DNA from: Flavobacterium sp. CF108
GTDB taxonomy: Bacteria > Bacteroidota > Bacteroidia > Flavobacteriales > Flavobacteriaceae
Direction: 5' to 3'
Assembly (NCBI RefSeq): GCF_900129795.1
Contig: NZ_FQWW01000007.1
Span: 62,001-126,000 of the forward strand
Length of the DNA stretch: 64,000 nucleotides
Position numbers and translations under genes: made by a program. Shown in pieces: positions 35,882 through 44,488 of this stretch (the first letter of the stretch is position 1; each line of letters starts with the position of its first letter). The notes below the pieces were generated by a model. That model was not told the origin of the DNA and did no database searches. It saw only the letters and a program-made list of their open reading frames with translations.

Positions 35882-36410
35882 GTTTTATTGCTTTTAAAAG
35901 TTTAATTCTAACGAATTTTAATCTAATCCTAAGTTTTTATCTCTCTTTTTCTACAACAGCGATTTTTGAAAATTGTAAGACAGCAGTTTAATATTTTGGT
36001 TTAATAAGTGTTTAATCTTTTTTGCTATTTTAAAATTTAAATATCTGATAATTAGTTTTTTAATGTTTGTTAAAATAGAACATTTTCTAAATTTTAAATT
36101 TTATTTTCTATCAGATGAAACTCTTCTTAAGATGAAATTTGACGTTTACTTTTACTTAAAATTGGATCAAAAAAGTCCAAATTTGAACTTTGGATGTTAA
36201 TAACTGTTTTTTCATTCTACATATTTTTTTCCATTTTTATGTTGACAACTTTATTTAGATTCAGTTTAAATAACTGGTATTTGGGCAACTAAGAAAAATT
36301 ATGTGCTTGTTAATAAATTGTTTTTTTAATGTTTTTCAACCTCATTTTTTCCTGTTGATAATTGTTCGGATTTTTAACATCAAAACCTAGTCTAAAGGAG
36401 AATCGTGGGT

Positions 36411-36418
36411 TAATTTTG
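36411..36418 (+). promoter_or_regulatory. Possible nrdB promoter -7 box (TAATTTTG)
   Basis: TAATTTTG fits TAnnTTTG, 80 bases before the nrdB ATG, but no TTG sits at the usual spacing. The rest of the 730-base gap (35,768-36,497) is AT-rich with no gene or repeat family; a TTATTTA...TAAATAA inverted pair with a 9-base spacer is at 36,251-36,273. Confidence 0.35.
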
Positions 36419-36497
36419 TATGTATAGAAAACGCAGTTCCCCACCTCAAATCCTGTTAATTTCTATTCTTACTTAGTCACCGTTAAATACTATATAT

Positions 36498-37472
36498 ATG
36501 TCTATATTTGATAAAAGAGTCAATTATAAACCTTTTGAATACCCGGAGGTTTTGCAATTTACAGAAGCGATAAATAAAGCGTATTGGGTTCATACAGAAG
36601 TTGATTTTACTGCTGATACTCAGGATTTTCATGCTCATTTAACAACTGCAGAAAAAACAGCTGTGAAGAATAGTTTACTGGCAATTGCACAGATTGAGGT
36701 AGCTGTAAAAAGTTTTTGGGGAAACATTTATGAGCACTTTCCAAAACCTGAATTTAATGGTTTAGGGACGACTTTTGCTGAGTGCGAATTCAGGCATTCT
36801 GAAGCATATTCCCGCCTTCTTGAAGTATTAGGTTATAACGATGAATTTGAAAAATTGCTGGACGTTCCGGTTATCCGCAGACGTGTAGATTATCTTTCCA
36901 ATGTTTTAAAAGATACTCGTTCTCAGGACAATCGTAAATATATGGTTTCGCTGATTTTATTCAGTATTTTAATTGAAAACGTTTCGCTTTTCAGCCAGTT
37001 TGCTATTCTGCTTTCTTTTACAAGATTTAAGGGTTACATGAAAAATGTAAGCAACATCATCGCGTGGACTTCTATCGATGAACAGATTCATGCTAATGGC
37101 GGAATTTTCATCATCAATAAAATTAGAGAAGAATTTCCGGATTATTTTGATGCTGATACTTTAGAATTGATAAGAGAAACGGTTAAAGATTCTATTTCAG
37201 TTGAATCAGACATATTAGACTGGATATTTGAAGAAGGTGAAATTGAAAGTATTAAAAAAGGTGATTTAGTGAATTTTATGAAATTTAGACTTGACGAAAG
37301 TTTAAAACAAATTGGAATTCCAACCATATTCAATGTTAATATTGAAGACTACAAAGCTTTGGCTTGGTTTGAAGAAGAAGTTTTTGCGAACAGTCTGGAT
37401 GATTTTTTTGCAAAACGTCCTGTAGAATATACCAAACACGATAAAAGTATTACGGCAAACGATCTTTTTTAA
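36498..37472 (+). CDS. nrdB: Ribonucleotide reductase beta subunit, class Id-like
   Basis: 324 residues, cytoplasmic; houses the metal cofactor that starts radical chemistry for making deoxynucleotides. Expected ligands are Glu67, Glu97, His100, Glu160, Glu195 and His198 (ExxH pairs at 97-100 and 195-198). Tyr104 sits four residues after His100, the position of the classical radical Tyr. The F. johnsoniae class Id beta subunit, as I recall it, also has Tyr104 but uses a superoxide-activated dimanganese centre directly. There is no nrdI nearby, in line with class Id. nrdA follows after 12 bases, so the two are one operon. Confidence 0.93.
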   Translation: MSIFDKRVNYKPFEYPEVLQFTEAINKAYWVHTEVDFTADTQDFHAHLTTAEKTAVKNSLLAIAQIEVAVKSFWGNIYEHFPKPEFNGLGTTFAECEFRHSEAYSRLLEVLGYNDEFEKLLDVPVIRRRVDYLSNVLKDTRSQDNRKYMVSLILFSILIENVSLFSQFAILLSFTRFKGYMKNVSNIIAWTSIDEQIHANGGIFIINKIREEFPDYFDADTLELIRETVKDSISVESDILDWIFEEGEIESIKKGDLVNFMKFRLDESLKQIGIPTIFNVNIEDYKALAWFEEEVFANSLDDFFAKRPVEYTKHDKSITANDLF

Positions 37473-37484
37473 AAGCAAAACAGT

Positions 37485-39182
37485 ATGAGTACAATAGATA
37501 CAAATGAAGTAAATAGTCTTCCGCATAATGAAGCAGGAACCAAAATGTGGTGGAAGAACTCTGAGAGTGAACAAATTTTAAATCGTGGTTATCTTTTAAA
37601 AGGTGAAACGGTAGAAGGTGCAATTGACAGAATTTGTACTGCTGCCGCAAGAAGATTGTATAAACCGGAGTTAAAAGAGTCTTTTGTAGAAATGATCGAG
37701 CGCGGCTGGATGAGTATCAGCTCGCCGGTTTGGGCAAATATGGGAACCGAAAGAGGTTTGCCTATTTCTTGTTTTAACGTACACGTTCCGGATAAGATTG
37801 AAGGAATTACGCATAAACTGGGCGAAGTAATCATGCAGACTAAAATAGGCGGTGGAACATCAGGTTATTTTGGCGAATTGCGTGAACGCGGAAGTGCGGT
37901 AACGGATAACGGAAAGAGCAGCGGTGCAGTAAGTTTTATGAAACTTTTTGATACGGCTATGGACACGATTTCGCAAGGCGGAGTTCGTCGCGGCGCATTT
38001 GCAGCTTATTTAGATATTGATCATCCAGATATTGAAGAATTTTTGAAAATTAAAAGTATTGGAAATCCTATCCAGAATTTGTTTACGGGAATTTGTGTTC
38101 CTGATTACTGGATGCAGGAAATGATTGATGGTGATAATGATAAAAGACAAATTTGGGCAAAGGTTTTAGAAAGCCGTCAGCAAAAAGGACTGCCTTATAT
38201 CTTTTTCAGCGATAATGTAAATAAAAGCAAACCGCAGGTTTATAAAGATCAAAACCTGAGAATTAACGCGAGTAATTTATGCAGTGAGATTATGCTTCCG
38301 TCAACTCAGGACGAATCGTTTATTTGCTGTTTATCATCTATGAATTTGGAGCTTTACGAAGAATGGAAAGATACTGAAGCGGTAAAACTGGCTATATTTT
38401 TCCTTGATGCAGTATTACAGGAATTTATCGAAAAAACAGAAGGTAACTATTATCTTTCTGCAGCAAATAAATTTGCTAAAAGACACCGTGCTTTAGGTTT
38501 AGGTGTTTTAGGATGGCATTCTTATCTGCAAAAAAATATGATTCCGTTTGAAGGAATGGAAGCTAAATTGAAAACGACAGAAATTTTTAAACATATAAGC
38601 GATAAAGCGGATAAAGCAACTCAGGAATTAGCCAGAATTTATGGTGAACCAGAATTGCTAAAAGGTTACGGAAGACGTAATACGACAACAATGGCAATTG
38701 CGCCAACGACTTCTTCTTCGGCAATTTTAGGGCAGACTTCCCCGGGAATTGAGCCTTTTAGCAGTAATTATTATAAAGCTGGTTTGAGTAAAGGTAATTT
38801 TATGCGTAAAAACAAATACCTGAAAAAACTGCTTGAAGAAAAAGGCTTGGATAATGAAGAGGTTTGGAGAGAAATTATGCTAAATGGGGGAAGTGTTCAG
38901 CATATGTCTCAGCTTTCTCAAACGGAAAAAGATGTGTTTAAAACGTTTAAAGAAATCAGTCAGCTGGAGATTGTACAGCAGGCAGGAATTCGTCAGAAAT
39001 TTGTTGATCAGGGACAGAGTTTAAATCTTAATATTCCGGCTGAACTGCCAATTAAGGAAGTAAACCGATTAATGATCGAAGCCTGGCAATTAGGGGTAAA
39101 AAGTTTGTATTACCAAAGAAGCCAAAGTGTTTCTAAAGAATTGGTTACAAGCTTGGTTACTTGCAGCAGTTGTGAATCGTAA
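37485..39182 (+). CDS. nrdA: Ribonucleotide reductase alpha subunit (short class I form)
   Basis: 565 residues, catalytic subunit that reduces ribonucleoside diphosphates. Active-site elements: Cys96 (PISCFN) and Cys281 or Cys282 (SFICCL) as the disulfide pair, Asn264-x-Cys266-x-Glu268 (SNLCSEI) as thiyl radical site, the Tyr542-Tyr543 relay in SLYYQRSQS, and a C-terminal CSSC. It is much shorter than E. coli NrdA (761) because it lacks the N-terminal ATP-cone, so dATP overall-activity inhibition through alpha is not expected. It shares the operon with nrdB and ends at a strong terminator. Confidence 0.94.
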   Translation: MSTIDTNEVNSLPHNEAGTKMWWKNSESEQILNRGYLLKGETVEGAIDRICTAAARRLYKPELKESFVEMIERGWMSISSPVWANMGTERGLPISCFNVHVPDKIEGITHKLGEVIMQTKIGGGTSGYFGELRERGSAVTDNGKSSGAVSFMKLFDTAMDTISQGGVRRGAFAAYLDIDHPDIEEFLKIKSIGNPIQNLFTGICVPDYWMQEMIDGDNDKRQIWAKVLESRQQKGLPYIFFSDNVNKSKPQVYKDQNLRINASNLCSEIMLPSTQDESFICCLSSMNLELYEEWKDTEAVKLAIFFLDAVLQEFIEKTEGNYYLSAANKFAKRHRALGLGVLGWHSYLQKNMIPFEGMEAKLKTTEIFKHISDKADKATQELARIYGEPELLKGYGRRNTTTMAIAPTTSSSAILGQTSPGIEPFSSNYYKAGLSKGNFMRKNKYLKKLLEEKGLDNEEVWREIMLNGGSVQHMSQLSQTEKDVFKTFKEISQLEIVQQAGIRQKFVDQGQSLNLNIPAELPIKEVNRLMIEAWQLGVKSLYYQRSQSVSKELVTSLVTCSSCES

Positions 39183-39190
39183 AAAAAATC

Positions 39191-39223
39191 AAAAGCCAAA
39201 TCTTATCTAGATTTGGCTTTTTT
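39191..39223 (+). terminator. Rho-independent terminator after nrdA
   Basis: AAAGCCAAATCT (39,192-39,203) pairs perfectly with AGATTTGGCTTT (39,209-39,220) and is followed by a T run. It starts 9 bases after the nrdA stop. Confidence 0.9.
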
Positions 39224-39252
39224 ATTTGGAAGTTCTAAACTAGAATATCAAA

Positions 39253-39432
39253 AAGAGTTTCACGCAGATTTCGCAGATTTCGCAGATTTTTTTTAACACA
39301 TAGAAACATAGATTTTATTTCGTTTAAAAGAGTGAAAAAAAATCTAGATTTTTACACATAGCTATGTTTGTTTAAACAAGTGAAACGCCTTTATGGACAA
39401 AGAGAAAACTATGTTTATATGTGTTTAAAAAA
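39253..39432. repeat. CACGCAGATT arm and AACACATAGAAACATAG inverted repeat
   Basis: TTTCACGCAGATTTCGCAGA near 39,258 is followed by AACACATAGAAACATAGATT near 39,294 and its partner CTATGTTTATATGTGTTTAA near 39,411. Inside are ACACATAGCTATGTTTGTTT and GTGAAACGCCTTTATGGACA, which also occur in reverse at 31,010-31,070. It fills most of the 302-base gap between nrdA and the receptor gene. Confidence 0.7.
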
Positions 39433-39464
39433 TAAACCTCCAAAATCATTTGATTCCGGAGGTT
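39425..39464 (-). terminator. Terminator of the siderophore receptor gene
   Basis: On the minus strand AACCTCC (39,464-39,458) and GGAGGTT (39,441-39,435) form the stem with further pairing in the loop, followed by TTATTTTTT. It lies 21 bases after the receptor stop. Confidence 0.7.
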
Positions 39465-39484
39465 TTCACAACTAACAACTAATA

Positions 39485-41836
39485 TTAGAACTTCACAAGC
39501 AAAGATGCTTTTACAGTTCTTGGTGACTGCGGATTGAAGAAATTCCCCCAATATGCTTCATCGGTTAGATTGTCTGCTTTAATGGCAATTCTATATCTTG
39601 CCTGCTCATAAAAAAGAGAGGCGTTTAAAGTATGAACTTTTGAAATTGTAACTGTATTTGAAGAGCTTAAGAAGCTGTCGCCTCTGTAATTTCCGCCAAA
39701 ACCAATTCCTAAGCCTTTTGCATTACCTTGTTTAACAGTATAACTTAACCAATAGTTTATAGTGTTTTTTGGTGTGTAAGCTACATGTTTTCCGGCATCA
39801 GTTCCGTTTAAGAATGTAGCATCAAGATTTGCGTATCCTAACATAATATCAAATCCTGCAAATGGATTCGCAAATAACTCTAATTCAAAACCTTTATTTT
39901 TCTGAGTTCCATCTTGTAAACTAAACAATTGATTGTTTGGATCCATTCTCAGTTTATTGTCTACTTTAATATCAAAATAACTTGCCATTAAAGTCAAACG
40001 GTTTTGGAATAAACTCGATTTAAATCCAAGTTCCCATTGTGTTGCTTTTTCAGGATCGGCTTTTTGCATTGTTCCGTTTCCAGTTCCATCATCTTTCAAG
40101 AAACTGTTGATGTTTTTATTTCCTCCTAAATAGTTTCCAAATACGGCTAATTGTTCAGGTAAAATTTCATAAACTAATCCAAATTTTGGAGTCCACGCGC
40201 CTTGATCGAAAGAAAAATCAGGATCTTCTGCATTTGGGACTGTAGCACTTGGCGACATTTCTTTAGAATATTCGTAACGCAGACTTGTCATTAAGTGCAA
40301 TTGCGGTAAAATATCTAAAACATTAGAGAAATAAATACTATAACGATCGTTTACATAACCGCCGTTCCAAGAAGGATTGGTTTGAATTGCTTTATCAAAA
40401 TCCTGTTTTGACATATAAGGAGCAACTGTAGTATAATTGAATGTATCATAATTAGCAGAACCTCCAACATAAATTTCATCATCTCTTAAATAGTCAACTC
40501 CAACTAAAAGACGGTTGCGCATTTTTCCAATTTTAAAATCTCCGTTTAAATATTGCTGAATGGTTGTAAAATCAATATCGTAACGAGCAGAACCGATGCT
40601 TCTTGCGACTTGCTGCCCAGTTATAGTAGCGTTGACATAATTTGGTGCATATAAGCTGTACGAATGTCCAAAAGAAGTTGTAGAAGTCCATTGATCGCTT
40701 AATTTATATAAGGCATCAACAGAGAAAATTGTAGAAGCTTTTTCGAATGTAATTTCGTTACTGCTAAATGATAATTTTCGAACAGGATCTAATTCACTTA
40801 CATTCGTAATTCCGTCAGCATTTAAATAAGGGCGTCCGGCGCCGTTGATTTTATAAATATCAGCTTCAACAATAAACTGAAGTCTGTCGCTTGCTTTGTA
40901 TGTAAAAGCCGGTGCGACAAAAAAACTTTCGGCCCAGCCGTAATCCTGAAAACTTTTTTCTTTTCTGTAAGCTGTATTTACTCGGCCTAAAAATGTAGAG
41001 TCTTTGCTTAACGGACTATTGATATCGGCTGTTAAACGATTATAGCCATAACTTCCGGTAATATAGTTGATGTTTCCGCCAAAAGCTGCGTATGGTTTTT
41101 TGGTGATACGATTAATGATTCCGCCATAGTTTGCACGACCGTGTCCGCCAAATAAAGTTCCAGACGGACCTTTAATAACTTCGATGTTTTCGATATTTGC
41201 CATATCATTTTCGGTCCAGTTTCCAAGCATTTTCCCATCTCTGTAAAAAGCCTGATCGTCAAATCCTCTTAAATAAGAATACGATCTTACACCAGGTTCA
41301 GATCCTCCCGAAACAACTCCGGCTGCACTTTTTAGGGCATCATCAAAATTGGTTAAAACCTGCTGTTCGATTATTTTTGAATTTATAACCGAATAAACCT
41401 GTGGGTTTTCTAAGTTTTTAAGCGGCATTCTGGCTACGTAAACACTTTCTTTTGAAGATATTTTCTTTTTATCATTGGTCACAATTACTTCCTGAAGTTC
41501 TTTATTTGAAACTTTTAATTGTAAGTTGAGTGGAGTAGTAGCGTTTTCTGTAACGGTAACTTGTTCTTCAAGGGTTTCATATCCGGTAAGAGAAATTTGA
41601 GCTGTATACGTTCCTGATTTTACTTTATTAAATTCAAAAACTCCGTCTTCATTGGTAAAGACGCCAAATTTTGTATTTTTTAATATTACGTTTACGAAGG
41701 ATGCTGGATCACCATCTGATGTTGTGATGGTTCCTTTTATTTTTCCATTGTTTTGCTGTGCCTGAACAATCAGTGCCGAAAAGAACAGGCATAGTAATAA
41801 TGTGAATTTGTTAATTCTTTGATTTTTGAGATTCAT
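39485..41836 (-). CDS. TonB-dependent siderophore receptor
   Basis: 783 residues; outer-membrane transporter for a ferric siderophore. Signal peptide ends VQAQ (~26). Residues ~30-115 are a carboxypeptidase-regulatory-like domain common in Bacteroidota receptors (GKIKGTITTSDGDPASFVNV). The plug (~130-260) has RGFDDQAFYRDG, NIENIEVIKGPSGTLFG and NRITKKPY, characteristic of FhuE/FcuA-type receptors. The remainder is the 22-strand barrel, ending in Phe (ASLLVKF), as outer-membrane proteins do. The promoter carries a perfect 17-bp palindrome. Exact ligand unknown; a hydroxamate-type siderophore is plausible for this subgroup. Confidence 0.92.
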   Translation of the reverse strand: MNLKNQRINKFTLLLCLFFSALIVQAQQNNGKIKGTITTSDGDPASFVNVILKNTKFGVFTNEDGVFEFNKVKSGTYTAQISLTGYETLEEQVTVTENATTPLNLQLKVSNKELQEVIVTNDKKKISSKESVYVARMPLKNLENPQVYSVINSKIIEQQVLTNFDDALKSAAGVVSGGSEPGVRSYSYLRGFDDQAFYRDGKMLGNWTENDMANIENIEVIKGPSGTLFGGHGRANYGGIINRITKKPYAAFGGNINYITGSYGYNRLTADINSPLSKDSTFLGRVNTAYRKEKSFQDYGWAESFFVAPAFTYKASDRLQFIVEADIYKINGAGRPYLNADGITNVSELDPVRKLSFSSNEITFEKASTIFSVDALYKLSDQWTSTTSFGHSYSLYAPNYVNATITGQQVARSIGSARYDIDFTTIQQYLNGDFKIGKMRNRLLVGVDYLRDDEIYVGGSANYDTFNYTTVAPYMSKQDFDKAIQTNPSWNGGYVNDRYSIYFSNVLDILPQLHLMTSLRYEYSKEMSPSATVPNAEDPDFSFDQGAWTPKFGLVYEILPEQLAVFGNYLGGNKNINSFLKDDGTGNGTMQKADPEKATQWELGFKSSLFQNRLTLMASYFDIKVDNKLRMDPNNQLFSLQDGTQKNKGFELELFANPFAGFDIMLGYANLDATFLNGTDAGKHVAYTPKNTINYWLSYTVKQGNAKGLGIGFGGNYRGDSFLSSSNTVTISKVHTLNASLFYEQARYRIAIKADNLTDEAYWGNFFNPQSPRTVKASLLVKF

Positions 41837-41865
41837 GGTTTTTAATGGTTTGATTTTAATTTGTA

Positions 41866-41882
41866 TTATTTAGACTAAATAA
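41866..41882 (-). promoter_or_regulatory. Perfect palindromic operator of the siderophore receptor
   Basis: TTATTTAGACTAAATAA is a perfect 8+1+8 palindrome 8 bases downstream of the -7 box. A near-copy lies at the same place before the ankyrin gene (35,826-35,842). An iron-responsive repressor such as Fur is the natural guess for a siderophore receptor. Confidence 0.65.
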
Positions 41883-41890
41883 AAACAATG

Positions 41891-41898
41891 CAAATGTA
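41891..41898 (-). promoter_or_regulatory. Siderophore receptor promoter -7 box (TACATTTG)
   Basis: On the minus strand TACATTTG, identical to the -7 box of the ankyrin gene. The -33 region has TAG rather than TTG at 19 bases, so basal strength may be lower. The rest of the 305-base divergent gap to 42,141 is AT-rich, with nothing else recognised. Confidence 0.5.
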
Positions 41899-42141
41899 GA
41901 AATTAAAATGAACCATTCTAAATTTTTTTATATCAATTAAAACAGAATATGTTAAACGGAATTTGAATCGTTGTTTTTGATTATTTGAGATGATAAAACG
42001 TCATCTTTTTAAGCTGCAATTTTTGATATTTGTATGAATAGTAAGCAGCAATTTTTTGAGTGATATTCTAAATTAATTATCATAAAATATTAATTTAGCA
42101 GCCAGAAATTATCATCCAAAACAAATAAATACCCGCAGTAA

Positions 42142-43743
42142 ATGGAAAATATCACAGTAATTATAATGTTACTTTTTGGCGTAGCTTTTCTTAGTTTAGT
42201 AAGTAAAAGGTATAATTTTCCAATACCAATTGTACTGGTACTTTGTGGTGTAATTATTAGTGTTGTGCCAGGACTTCCGGTTATTGCACTGAGTCCTGAA
42301 GTTGTTTTTATTATATTTTTACCGCCGCTTTTGTATCACGCCGCATGGCATACAAGCTGGTCTGAATTTAAACAGACAATCCGCCCGATAACTTTGGCAG
42401 CTGTTGGTTTGGTTTTTTTTACTACAGGATTAGTTGCTGTTGTGGCACACTGGCTTATAGATGATATTTCCTGGCCGTTAGCTTTTTTGCTTGGTGCTAT
42501 TGTTTCGCCTCCAGATGCGGTTTCTGCAACGTCAATTACTAAAGGTTTAGGTCTGCATCCAAGATTAATTGCCATTCTTGAAGGTGAGAGTTTGGTGAAT
42601 GATGCCAGCGGTCTTGTGGCGTATAAATATGCTTTAACTGCAATTACAGCAGGGAATTTTGTTTTGTGGCAGGCGGGATTAAACTTTGTTTTGATGTCGG
42701 TTTTGGGAATTGCAATAGGCTTAGCTGTTGGGTTTATAATGTATTATATCCATAAAAGATTTGTATGTGATGACATTATTGAGGTAACACTTACGTTACT
42801 GACACCATTTTCATCTTATCTAATAGCGGAACATTTTCATGGTTCCGGAGTTCTGGCAGTAGTAGCTACCGGGCTTTTTTTGGCTGCAAGATCCGGAGCT
42901 ATTTTTTCGCATGAAAGCCGAATCATGACCAATACGATATGGGATGTTTTAAGTAATATTCTAAATGGTTTAATCTTCATTTTAATTGGATTGCAGCTGC
43001 GACAAATTATTGAAGGAATCAGTAATTATTCTGGAGATTCGTTATTTATCTGGGGAGCTGTAATTAGTATTGTTGTGATTGTCGTTCGTTTTTTATGGGT
43101 AGTTCCGGCAACGATGATTCCGAGAATGCTGAGTAAAAAAATTCGAATGAAGGAAGAGTTTGATTATCGAAACATGATTATTTTTGGATGGTCGGGAATG
43201 CGCGGTGTAGTTTCGATGGCTGCGGCTTTGGCACTTCCATTGATGCTGAATAAAACCGAAGAATTTCCGCTTCGTAACCTGATTATTTATCTGGTTTTTT
43301 GTGTAATTCTTTCTACTTTGGTTATTCAGGGATTGACGCTTCCGTGGCTTATTAAAAAACTTAAAATTCAGCGTTATTCTATTTTGGCCGAAGAATATGA
43401 TGTTCGAAATATTATTGTTTCTGAAACCATTGCACATATTGAAGATAATTTATCACTGCTCGATGATGAATTACTGCATAATATTAAAAGTAAATATGAA
43501 GTAAAATTTAATCGTTTACAGAAGACAGAACTTCCTGCAAACTTTTTTGGAAACGGAAAAGTATTTGGAAATGAAATTTTTAATGATTTTACCAAAATTC
43601 AAATTGATCTTTTGAATGTTGAGCGCGGTAAACTCGAAATTATGCATAAAGCGGGTTCAGTAAACGAAGAGATTTTTAGAAAAATAGAAAAAGAACTTGA
43701 TCTTGAAGAAACCCGTCTTTGGATGGAAATGTATGAGGAATAG
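42142..43743 (+). CDS. CPA1-family Na+/H+ antiporter
   Basis: 533 residues. The first ~410 residues contain about 12 membrane helices (IIMLLFGVAFLSL, FIIFLPPLLYHAAWHTS, LAFLLGAIVSPPDAVSAT, IIFGWSGMRGVVSMAAALAL). The ion-exchange motif EGESLVNDASGLVAYK carries the paired Asn-Asp typical of electroneutral CPA1/NhaP exchangers, and a conserved Arg is in GMRGVVS. A cytosolic tail of ~110 residues follows, with charged helices. It exchanges Na+ or K+ for H+ at the inner membrane for pH and salt balance. It stands alone on its strand. Confidence 0.9.
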   Translation: MENITVIIMLLFGVAFLSLVSKRYNFPIPIVLVLCGVIISVVPGLPVIALSPEVVFIIFLPPLLYHAAWHTSWSEFKQTIRPITLAAVGLVFFTTGLVAVVAHWLIDDISWPLAFLLGAIVSPPDAVSATSITKGLGLHPRLIAILEGESLVNDASGLVAYKYALTAITAGNFVLWQAGLNFVLMSVLGIAIGLAVGFIMYYIHKRFVCDDIIEVTLTLLTPFSSYLIAEHFHGSGVLAVVATGLFLAARSGAIFSHESRIMTNTIWDVLSNILNGLIFILIGLQLRQIIEGISNYSGDSLFIWGAVISIVVIVVRFLWVVPATMIPRMLSKKIRMKEEFDYRNMIIFGWSGMRGVVSMAAALALPLMLNKTEEFPLRNLIIYLVFCVILSTLVIQGLTLPWLIKKLKIQRYSILAEEYDVRNIIVSETIAHIEDNLSLLDDELLHNIKSKYEVKFNRLQKTELPANFFGNGKVFGNEIFNDFTKIQIDLLNVERGKLEIMHKAGSVNEEIFRKIEKELDLEETRLWMEMYEE

Positions 43744-43894
43744 CAATTTTATGACTTAAAAATCAATTTTATAAGAATTTTGCATTGATTTCTTTGATTC
43801 ATATAAATGATAGCTGTAATTATGTAATGGTTTTGATAATCAGAAAGTTAAATTTGAAATATTAAAATGAATGCAAACAGAAAAAAATATAATT

Positions 43895-44098
43895 ATGAAA
43901 ACGATATTAAAAATTAAAATTGCAATGTTGATCTTGTTAACGGGATTGGCATTTTCGTGTAAGAAGAATGAACCGGCGATAGAGTCTCAAAGCAGTATAG
44001 ATTCGACTGAAGCTATTATTGATACTGTAGGGCCAGATGTAGATACAGTTACAAATGATACAGTTAGAACTATTAAAACAGATTCTGTTAAAAAGTAG
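43895..44098 (+). CDS. Small Asp/Thr-rich lipoprotein
   Basis: 67 residues from ATG 43,895, chosen because it begins the lipoprotein signal (MKTILKIKIAMLILL, lipobox LAFSC). An upstream ATG at 43,871 would add eight polar residues. The mature part is short, acidic and repetitive (DSTEAIIDT, DVDTVTNDTV), with no recognised domain. A strong terminator follows. Function unknown. Confidence 0.65.
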   Translation: MKTILKIKIAMLILLTGLAFSCKKNEPAIESQSSIDSTEAIIDTVGPDVDTVTNDTVRTIKTDSVKK

Positions 44099-44120
44099 AA
44101 TATAGAATTATTAGAAATTA

Positions 44121-44157
44121 AAAACCTGTAATAGATTGCCCGTTACAGGTTTTTTTT
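44121..44157 (+). terminator. Terminator of the small lipoprotein gene
   Basis: AAACCTGTAA pairs with TTACAGGTTT around an 11-base loop, followed by a T run. Confidence 0.9.
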
Positions 44158-44184
44158 GCTGTTTAGAATGGTTATAACGTTTTT

Positions 44185-44214
44185 TTATGTTCAAAATAGT
44201 ATTTTTGAACATAA
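44185..44214 (+). promoter_or_regulatory. Palindrome over a -7 box upstream of the small lipoprotein
   Basis: TTATGTTCAAAA (44,185-44,196) and TTTTGAACATAA (44,203-44,214) are perfect 12-bp arms with a six-base centre. TATTTTTG at 44,200-44,207 fits TAnnTTTG and lies across the right arm, 20 bases before the ATG. It could be an operator. Confidence 0.5.
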
Positions 44215-44226
44215 AAAAACAAACTT

Positions 44227-44409
44227 ATGAAAATCGCAAAATTTATTAAATTTTTCTCTTTTACTTTATTGATCGCATGTATTGTGAGCTGTACGGTTCA
44301 TCACTCTTCTTCTTCATCGGGAAAAATTCCTCCTGGACAGGCTAAAAAAGCGTCGGGAAGTAAAAGTGCAAAAGCGTATGCTCCGGGTCAGCAAAAAAAG
44401 AGAGGATAA
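44227..44409 (+). CDS. Small lipoprotein, Ser/Lys/Gly-rich
   Basis: 60 residues. The lipoprotein signal ends IVSC (Cys22). The mature part is HHSSSSSGKIPPGQAKKASG, then KAYAPGQQKKRG. The PPGQAKK/APGQQKK pattern is common in small Bacteroidota lipoproteins of unknown role, sometimes mislabelled as quinol oxidase subunits. It is strongly basic, so it may bind acidic polymers or peptidoglycan. Function unknown. Confidence 0.7.
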   Translation: MKIAKFIKFFSFTLLIACIVSCTVHHSSSSSGKIPPGQAKKASGSKSAKAYAPGQQKKRG

Positions 44410-44436
44410 TAGTTCTAACTTTGGACTCTATAAAAC

Positions 44437-44471
44437 AAAAAAAGCTATTCAAATACTGAATAGCTTTTTTT
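44437..44471. terminator. Bidirectional terminator between convergent genes
   Basis: AAAGCTATTC (44,441-44,450) pairs with GAATAGCTTT (44,458-44,467), with an A run before and a T run after. It serves the small lipoprotein gene and the convergent beta-barrel gene. Confidence 0.9.
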
Positions 44472-44488
44472 AATTGGTCTTGAATTAA

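Noticed and set aside
36485..36500. NrdR box (ACTATATATATG) at the nrdB start
   Set aside because: It is a single AT-rich partial match overlapping the start codon; NrdR sites usually come in spaced pairs upstream of the promoter.
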